A stretch of DNA of 64,000 nucleotides. Origin: Chelydra serpentina (Eukaryota > Chordata > Testudines > Chelydridae). A program made the position numbers and the translations under genes. The DNA is taken from positions 35,252,001 through 35,316,000 of the forward strand of contig JBAIAC010000008.1 in NCBI GenBank assembly GCA_037349315.1, given 5' to 3'. Shown one piece after another: positions 57,663 to 64,000 of the stretch; within the stretch, counting starts at the first letter, position 1; the number at the start of each line of letters is the position of its first letter. The notes below the pieces were generated by a model, which saw only the letters and a list, made by a program, of their open reading frames with translations, did no database searches and was not told the DNA's origin.

Positions 57663-58676
57663 GGGCCCAGATCCTTAAGGCTACTTAGGGGTTCCTCCAC
57701 TCACCACTGCAATGCCCAACCCCTAAGTGGCCTGCCACGCAGTGGAATTTTCACCCTGAAGCCAGGCACCCAGGCTCCCCATACAATGCATGGAGAGAGT
57801 TAGGATCCTCAGGAAGAGATTGTCAGAAGCCAGCCAACTGAGCAGTGAACCACCTAAGCTGCCCGAGGAATGAAATGCCCAGGAGAGGGGTAAAGAGAGG
57901 AGAGGGGCTTAGGTGCCCATGTGACTGACATGGTGCCAGAGAAAGCCACCTTCCTCCGGTTGGGATCCTCAGTTATGAACCTTCTCCTGGAGTTAGGTGC
58001 CAAAGCCAGGTCAGCCCATAGCCTGCGCCTTAGAGCTGAAAGCTTTTCTCTTTCTCTTTCATCTACTTTCTCTCTGTTTCCTGCTAACACTCAATACCTC
58101 TCTCATGTTTGCATTATGTTCTTCTGTGGTCCCTGGCTGTCTTTTGTGAGGATACTCTACTGCCCCCTATCTATCAGTGGCCTGCATCTGGCCCTCCTGA
58201 TACAGGGTATGATAAGTATCAGGTCTTAGGCATGCCTCAGAACATGTCTACAGGACATGGTGGTGAAACAGATGATCTCCCACCTAGTTTGAAAATCCTG
58301 CTTTGGAGCCTCTAGGGCTTTGGCTTGAGCTAGGGCTCAGTGCAGCTCAATAGCTGTGGGATAAATTGATCCCCGATCACTCTGCCATCGACTCCAGCAC
58401 TCCACTGCGGCAAGAGGCGGAAGCAGAGTCAATGGGGGAGCGGCAGCAGTCGACCCTGCGGCGTCCTCACAGCGCGGTAAGTCGATCGAGGTACGTCGAC
58501 TTCAGCTATGTTATTCACGTATCTGAAGTTGTGTACCTTACATCGACCCCCCCATCCCCTCCCCAGTGTAGACCAGGGCTTAGATGCCTACAGAGTTAGG
58601 CAGCAGCTAAATGGTGGACTTTGCCACATAAAAAGGCAGAGTTAGACACCTAAATACCTTTGAGGATCTGGGCCTT
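57663..58676. mobile_element. Inverted-repeat element, repeat family I, copy II
   Basis: Left end GGGCCCAGATCCTTAAGGCT and right end (opposite strand) AGGCCCAGATCCTCAAAGGT are clear terminal inverted repeats. The left third matches 55061 onward. Interrupted near the right by the MITE part 58345-58582. Possible flanks GGACACTA/GAACACTA with one mismatch, but spacing to the ends is uneven. Confidence 0.72.
58345..58582. mobile_element. Harbinger-like MITE, left end missing
   Basis: Right end (opposite strand) GCCCTGGTCTACACTGGGGA followed by TTA. The interior has GTCGATCGAGGTACGTCGAC and TCGACTCCAG motifs. No matching terminal repeat at the left, so it is truncated or was rearranged. Confidence 0.65.
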
Positions 58677-60666
58677 TGTGAACACTAATATCTGAGTTTC
58701 CTTTTCATGAAGTGAGCCGGTAGGCCTAGAAGTTTCATGTAGACACAGGGCTCCCACAAATCTCAGCAGCTAAGTGGATGTGGAGGATTGACACTCCCCC
58801 TTCCCGCCCCTTTGCCAATTCTTGTCAGGGGAAAGCAGCAAAACTCACCACCAACCAAACCCCTTCTTCCTGTGAGGGAATGCTCAAGAAGAAATGCTGT
58901 AAATTGGCATGGTTCTAGTCTCTTTCCTATAAATAATCTAAATATGAAAAAGTGTGGCCTTCAGTGACTATATTTTCTGCTGTCTTTAATGTGATGACTG
59001 TGGATTCAGAATGTACACAAGTTGACTGAAATTGTGCATACGCTGATATCTATTTAAGAAGATTCAAAAATATACTGTGATATTTTTCTGGTGAACTGTG
59101 CATTTCTGTTCGTTTGGGAGAAGAACTTCAGCACACTATTAGTATTCTGTGTAACATTTTTTGTTTAGCCTTATTTGGCACTTTCCACCACAATGACATT
59201 GATTTTTATGGCAATAAATGGAGCTTTAGAAGACATATGGTTAAAGGATAATACCACTTGCGTTCCCTGTAGTATAGTAATACAAATTCTGGGCACATGG
59301 GTTGTTCTTTGATGACTTACTTTATTAGATTTCCAAATCATGCTGATGCCCAGAGGGTGTAAATAGAATTGAAATAGCTTCACATTGCCACAGGAGAGTA
59401 GGGAAGGCCCTATTTTATGAGGCAGAGGTTAACACTAAAATAATGTGTGACAGATGGTCACTTTTTGTGACCCATCTTCCTTGAACAGCATTTTTGTATT
59501 GGACACTGATAATCCATTTCTTTTTGTAGCATAAAATAAATCTGTAAAAGGTATTTTAGCTGCCTGAGTTATTTCAACTCTGCTGATTCTAAACAAAGCT
59601 AAAAAAAGAAAAAATAACATATTAACTTGTCAATAACATCTACCAGATTGCTCTACATTAGGGGAAATTTTTAAAGAAAAGTTGAATATAATGAACATTT
59701 CTAATTTTAATTAATTTTAATCTTTAATCAGTTTTCTATTTTTATTGCAACAAAGGTTTATAGATTTACTATTCAGAGGACATTAATCTACCATGTTTAT
59801 TCTTTTCACAGATCAGATAATTGCATTTCCTTATTAAGTACACTTATTTTTAAATCTAAATTGATTTGTGCACTTAGATTCAATACCTTTACTTCTGTTG
59901 AAGCATTTCTCTGAAAAGGCTCTATTTTGATGGCCATAAAAAGATTTTTGTGCGTGTTGGATTGATAAACATATTGGATGTCAATTTTTTTAAAGAGATA
60001 CGTCTTTAAATTATATATTTGGGGCCTAATCCTGACTCCTTTGCACATAAAAGACCAAATTCTGCCCTCAGAGTCACCCAGCATGGGCAAGCTGACAGGA
60101 GCCTCAAACCATACAATACCCTCAAGCTGAATGGTGACCTCCCAAATGACGTAACTGCGTGTTGCATTAACATATTGAGGGCAGCATGGCCTTCATTGAT
60201 TAACCCATGATTCACAAGTCTTAGGTCATTCTCCAAAAAGTATGCCCTACATTCTCCAGAGTTTGTCACTAGAGCAGCAGCTTACCTGGTCAGACATTGG
60301 GATAGCCTCTTGGTCAGTTTTCCCGTGTGCACCTCAGTTTCCTCTCTTCAATTTGGTAGTTAATTTGGTCTGATCCTCCAGCCAAACCAACCATAGTCCT
60401 TTCCTTCCAAAGTCCAAACACGACAAAATAGGGCCAGAATGCTCTACCCAGCATCAATGCAACTTCCCCCTCGAGGCAAGGGAGTGACAACTGGGTCTTC
60501 CCGCCACACTCTCAAAAAGCCCCGCCTGGAACCCCTACAGAAGAGCAGGTGCACACATCAAGTCCTGAGTCCAAACCACTTTTCTCATCGCAGGCCAACC
60601 AATCCTTGTTCTGTTTTCACCACAGGTCTAAGTCTTCACTCCTCAGTGCACCCCTCACAAGCAACC
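58677..60666. other. AT-rich DNA, nothing recognised
   Basis: No repeat family or coding signal recognised. Open frames up to 94 codons lack motifs. Confidence 0.4.
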
Positions 60667-60674
60667 TCTTACTC

Positions 60675-61400
60675 TATGGCCCAGGGGTCGCATCTGGCCC
60701 TCCAAACATTTTAATCCGGCCCTCAAGCTCCCTCTGGGGAGCGGGGTTCAGGGCTTGCCCCGCTCCAGCTGGTGAGTGGGGTTGGGGGTTTGCCCCGCTC
60801 CGCATGGCTCCCAGAAGCAGCAACAGCAGCATGTCCCCTCTCCTGCTCCTATGCATACGGGCAGCCAGGGGGCTCCGCACGCTGCCCCCGCCTCAAGCGC
60901 CGCCCCCGCAGCTCCCATTGGCTGGGAACCATGGCCAATGGGAGCTGCAGGGGTGGCACCTGTGGACGGGGCAGCGCACAGAGCCTCCTGGCTGCGCCTC
61001 CACGTAGGAGCTGGAGGGGGGACATGCCATTGCTTCTGGGAGCTGCATGAGGTAAGCATCCCCCAGAGCCTGCTCCAACCCCCTGCTCCACTCCAGATCT
61101 CCCTCCCAGCCTGGAGCATCCTCCTGCACCCCAACCCCTCATCCTCAGCCCCACCCCAGAGCCTGCACCCCCAGCCAGAGCCCTCACCACCACCCCGCAC
61201 CCTAACCCACTGCCCCAGCCCAGAGACCCCTCCTGCATCCTGAACTCCTCATTTATGGCCCCACCCCAGAGCCCACACCCCCAGCCAGAACCCTCACCCC
61301 CTCCCACACTCCAACCCCAATTTCGTGAGCATTCGTGGCCCACCGTACAATTTACATACCCAGATGTGGCCCTCGGGCCAAAACATTTGCCCACCCCTGT
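60675..61400 (-). mobile_element. hAT transposon, inverted copy of 20227-20882, one terminus lost
   Basis: The right end reads inward as CAGGGGTGGGCAAATGTTTT. Perfect 8-bp duplication TCTTACTC at 60667-60674 and 61401-61408. The body is the reverse complement of 20227-20882 (shared palindrome around CCCATTGGCTG, 'tcaagctccctctggggagc', 'gaggtaagcatcc'). The left terminal 15 bp or so (CAGAGATGGGCAAAC equivalent) are missing right next to the duplication. The long GC-rich open frames on both strands (60549-61460) are incidental. Confidence 0.9.
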
Positions 61401-62157
61401 CTTACTCCACTGAACCTCTTCAGGCATTAAGCTGTTTAGCATTGCTTTATAAGAAATCATAATCTAATAAGGAACAAACAAATATTTAGTGAGTATGATA
61501 GCAGGAGCAACAGTGACCATTATATTTAAGGTTTCATAATATTTTCTATTCTAGCCCCTTGTTTTCTGTCATTGCTAACTTTATAAAACATCTACTTTTG
61601 AGGCTGAAATTTTTCAGTTTTGGCCTGTACCTAAAGGTGACTTTTAAAAAATTAAACTTTGAGGAAAAAATGGTTTAGCTGATTTTGGAATATAAGCAGA
61701 GTTGATAAAAATATAATTTTCCTCAATCACATAATGCTTGCAAATTGTTTTTTAAGTGCTCTACAGCAGAAACAGCTGTAAAAAGCTGAAATATGGTTAT
61801 TGGCTCCCTTAGCAGTGTAAAGTGTTCTCAAAGTGTATATGAACCGAGACAAGAGCTCCACTAGAGCCTTCGGCTGAATCACTGCAGCCCTTTTAGGTTA
61901 CAAAAGTGCTAGAGATGGCTACTGCGCATTTTATAAGACATGCAGGGTCTAACACAGCTTTGTATTCTAAACATCATAGCAGGGATTTCTACCCTATTCA
62001 GTTTCGGAGCATACCTGGAAAGGAATAAAGTCAAACAAGTCATCTGCCCCAGTTACACAATCTGAGGGTTCACAAGAAAGGATACCACAAAGCTAACGTC
62101 AGCAAATGCATTTTCACTAACAGACCCTAGATCTGAATATCTACTGGTAGCAGGTAT
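61401..62157. other. AT-rich DNA; possible third copy of the unidentified repeat
   Basis: 61600-61690 ('ggctgaaatttttcagtttt' ... 'aaatggtttagctgattt') resembles part of 22620-23210. The rest is unrecognised. Confidence 0.35.
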
Positions 62158-62235
62158 CAGAGGGGTAGCCATGTTAGTCTGGATCTGTAGAAGCGACAAA
62201 GTCTATAAGGTGCCACAGGACCCTAACAGAGGTAT

Positions 62236-62280
62236 TGGAGCATAAGCTTTCGTGGGTGAATACCTACTTCATCAGATGCA
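62236..62280 (-). ncRNA. Hammerhead-ribozyme-like motif, left arm
   Basis: The minus strand reads TGCAT CTGATGAA, a 6-bp hairpin (GTAGGT/ACCCAC with one mismatch) with a 4-base loop, then GAAAGCTTATGC. CTGATGA and GAAA are the invariant hammerhead core. GCAT/ATGC could form stem I, and AAGCTT a self-complementary short stem III. One extra A follows CTGATGA. Hammerhead motifs are documented in Penelope-like elements. Activity is untested. Confidence 0.5.
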
Positions 62281-62451
62281 AGCAGTGGAAATGATAACGA
62301 GGTTAGCGAGGTTAGTTAGGTTCTCCTCCCTTGGTATTTACTCCTCAGCTGCTAGAAGAGGGCCTCACCCTCCCTGATTGAGCTAACCTCGTTATCTCTA
62401 GCCTGACTCTTCCCTGCACATTTATATCTGCTCCTGGACATTTCCACTGCT

Positions 62452-62493
62452 TGCATCCGATGAAGTGGGTATTCACCCACGAAAGCTTATGCT
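62452..62493 (+). ncRNA. Hammerhead-ribozyme-like motif, right arm
   Basis: Same arrangement on the + strand: GCATCCGATGAA, hairpin GTGGGT-ATTC-ACCCAC, then GAAAGCTTATGC. The core has CCGATGA instead of CTGATGA, a change expected to weaken cleavage. The hairpin is perfect here. Confidence 0.45.
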
Positions 62494-62540
62494 CCAATAC
62501 CTCTGTTAGTCTATAAGGTGCCACAGGACCCTTTGTCGCT

Positions 62541-63026
62541 TCTACTGGTAGCAGGTATTTCCAGTAGAGAATCCTTGGTTATGGAACTTGCTTCCCCACT
62601 TGTCTGACAGAATCAAGGTTTGTTAGCACCGAGGCCATGGTGCAAAGCCCATCTGCTAACATAGGCTGTTGCCTGAGGTGTTCAGAGGAGTGTTTTCATA
62701 TCCTAAGACATTATGATGTGTATCTCCTTTTTAGTTATCATTTATGGTAATAAAATAAATTAGAAAAATAATACATGAAATATATTGACTTAATGTTTAG
62801 GAAAACCTGGAGATTTAGTGTCCTTCTAAATAAATGTAGGCTTTGGCTTTGCCGCCGCAAAATATTTACCGCTCATGTCAATAAATCTTTTCATTTCTCA
62901 CTTAAATGAAAGCCAATTTCTGCTTTATCTGGTTTACTAAGAATAATACATTAGCTGGTCCAGTTTAAATCATTGTGGTTTTTTTAAAACAAAATACAAA
63001 AAAGGCTATCGCTTGCTTGAAGAATA
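62541..63026. other. AT-rich DNA, nothing recognised
   Basis: No repeat family or gene recognised. Confidence 0.4.
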
Positions 63027-63283
63027 CAGCATTGCCAATTCTCCTGATTTTATTGCAAGACTCATAATATTTGGTATTTTTCTTAAAGCCCTGCTCCTGG
63101 AGTCATGTTATATGACCCTGTACTCTTTCATTAAAAAAATATGTTTCCAATCCTCATAGTTGCAGAGAAGAGCTTAAAGGACAAAAGCCAGAATGCAAAT
63201 AAGAAAAAAACCACAATTTATTAAAATTCCATTATTTTTTAGCCAGTCTCATGATTTCTGAATGCTTAGGGTTGGCAATACAG
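63027..63283 (+). mobile_element. Inverted-repeat DNA transposon, copy 2
   Basis: Left CAGCATTGCCAATTCTCCTG, right (opposite strand) CTGTATTGCCAACCCTAAGC. Shares 'tttttcttaaagccctgctc' 'ctggagtcatgttatatga' with 44391-44648. No coding capacity. Same orientation as copy 1. Confidence 0.7.
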
Positions 63284-63832
63284 AGATCAGTTCCTATTTT
63301 TTAAAGTCTCTTCTTTAACATTTTAACTGGAAACCTAAAGAAATTATCCTGCTTGTCATTCCCCAATCAAAAATGACTTTATGGGTTAAACCACTGTCTT
63401 CTGAAAACCTTTATACAGGATGACAACGCATATGATAGGTGATAGCCTGACAATTTAAAATGTCCAGGATACTAGAATCATGATATGTTTCTAGAAAGTA
63501 TGTTATCCAGAAATGTTGTTTGTAGCATTCAGGATGTTTATAGTGGAAATGCAGGTTAAATGGCAGTGCAAAATGCTAAAGAGATAAAACTCTTTGCATA
63601 TAAAGTCATGGGGCAAAATCCTGAGGACTTGTCATGTATTTACTCAGATACACTTCTACTACAGTTAACAGGAATTTATCTGACTAAACACTAAGTGAAG
63701 CCCTCAGAATTTAGTCCATTAAAAATAACTAGGACATACTCGTGAGTATATTCCAAGCAAAAATTTCCTAGACATTTCAAATTATTTTGTTTCAAAATAC
63801 CAGTCATTTATTAACTCACTAAGGGTACATCT
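63284..63832. other. AT-rich DNA, possible foldback remnant
   Basis: 'gggcaaaatcctgaggactt' at 63611 and 'ccctcagaatttagtcca' at 63700 may be the two ends of a worn miniature transposon. Otherwise nothing. Confidence 0.35.
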
Positions 63833-64000
63833 ACACTGGAATAAAAGACTCATAGCCCGGCCGTGGCTGGCCCAGGTCAGCGGGCTTCGACTGAGGAGCT
63901 AAAAATTGCTGCGTAGACATTCAGGCTCAGGCTGGAGCATGGGCTCTGGGACCCTCCCTCCTTGCCTGAACATCTACACTGCCATTTTACAGCTCCGCAG
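63833..64000. mobile_element. Inverted-repeat transposon cut by the window edge
   Basis: Starts GGGTACATCTACACTGGAAT after TAA (63830-63832). The interior matches the 8849/51741 family ('gctgcgtagacattcaggct', 'gggctctgggaccctccctc'). The right end lies beyond the window. Confidence 0.75.

Larger units (their letters stand above)
62158..62540. mobile_element. Penelope-like foldback (two inverted arms only)
   Basis: The left arm 62158-62295 ('cagaggggtagccatgttag' ... 'tattggagcataagctttcg' ... 'cttcatcagatgcaagcagt') is the complement of the right arm 62440-62540, around a 140-bp centre that is also partly palindromic. A direct repeat TCTACTGGTAGCAGGTAT (62140-62157 and 62541-62558) flanks it. 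The right arm stops short of the 'gggtagccatg' terminus present at the left. Its family is recognised from turtle Penelope/Neptune elements. No protein coding. Both arms carry a hammerhead-like motif. Confidence 0.75.

Noticed and set aside
60549..61460. Frames of 150-203 codons on both strands
   Set aside because: Interior of the second hAT copy, stop-poor and GC-rich; the first copy of the same element does not conserve the frames.
1..64000. CRISPR array, operon or prokaryotic contamination
   Set aside because: No short regularly spaced direct repeats with unique spacers; all recognisable elements are vertebrate and the base composition is uniform outside transposons.

Overview
The window reads as AT-rich, non-genic turtle nuclear DNA. 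The best organism marker is the tRNA-headed SINE at 43822-44006, whose body and CR1-like tail match the SINE family of cryptodire turtles. The rest agrees: many CR1 LINE pieces with the ATTCTATG-type end, solo LTRs of families I associate with turtles, hAT and PIF/Harbinger transposons, Penelope-like foldbacks and worn MIR-type SINEs. I found no host exon, rRNA, functional tRNA or CRISPR array. The window could be intergenic or lie inside a very large intron. All coding capacity I can support belongs to mobile elements.

Layout. 1-10 kb: mostly unique AT-rich DNA with a MIR, a 23-bp minisatellite (5640-6060) and a small inverted-repeat transposon. 10-17 kb: two solo LTRs (10316-11531 with a perfect ACCAT duplication; 15155-16195 inside an older CR1). 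18-24.6 kb: a CR1 3' part, a 656-bp hAT and a 723-bp Harbinger-like element with a TAA duplication. 24848-30130: Harbinger A, a nearly complete PIF/Harbinger transposon. It has a two-exon Myb/SANT-like gene on +, a DDE transposase on - with one in-frame stop, and a third minus-strand reading frame inside the Myb intron beside a 77-bp tandem array. 36.7-41.4 kb: two CR1 insertions, one with a long ORF2 frame and an internal deletion. 45.3-49.8 kb: a nested locus, in which a Penelope-like element was split by Harbinger B (TTA duplication), itself split by a CR1 tail and two hATs. 50-64 kb: CR1/L2 remnants, a solo LTR with a GCTCA duplication, a repeat family carrying inverted tRNA-like modules, another hAT, a Penelope foldback, and an inverted-repeat element cut off by the window edge.

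How the parts relate. Harbinger A and B have the same gene order (Myb exon 1, antisense ORF, Myb exon 2, transposase N-terminus), so the decayed B copy can be used to test what is conserved. In PIF/Harbinger systems the Myb-like protein and the transposase act together. About nine other elements here end in a GTCTACACT-type or related terminus and encode nothing, so they look like non-autonomous relatives. The antisense ORF shared by A and B (18 of 52 residues identical without a gap) is the best candidate for something under-described.
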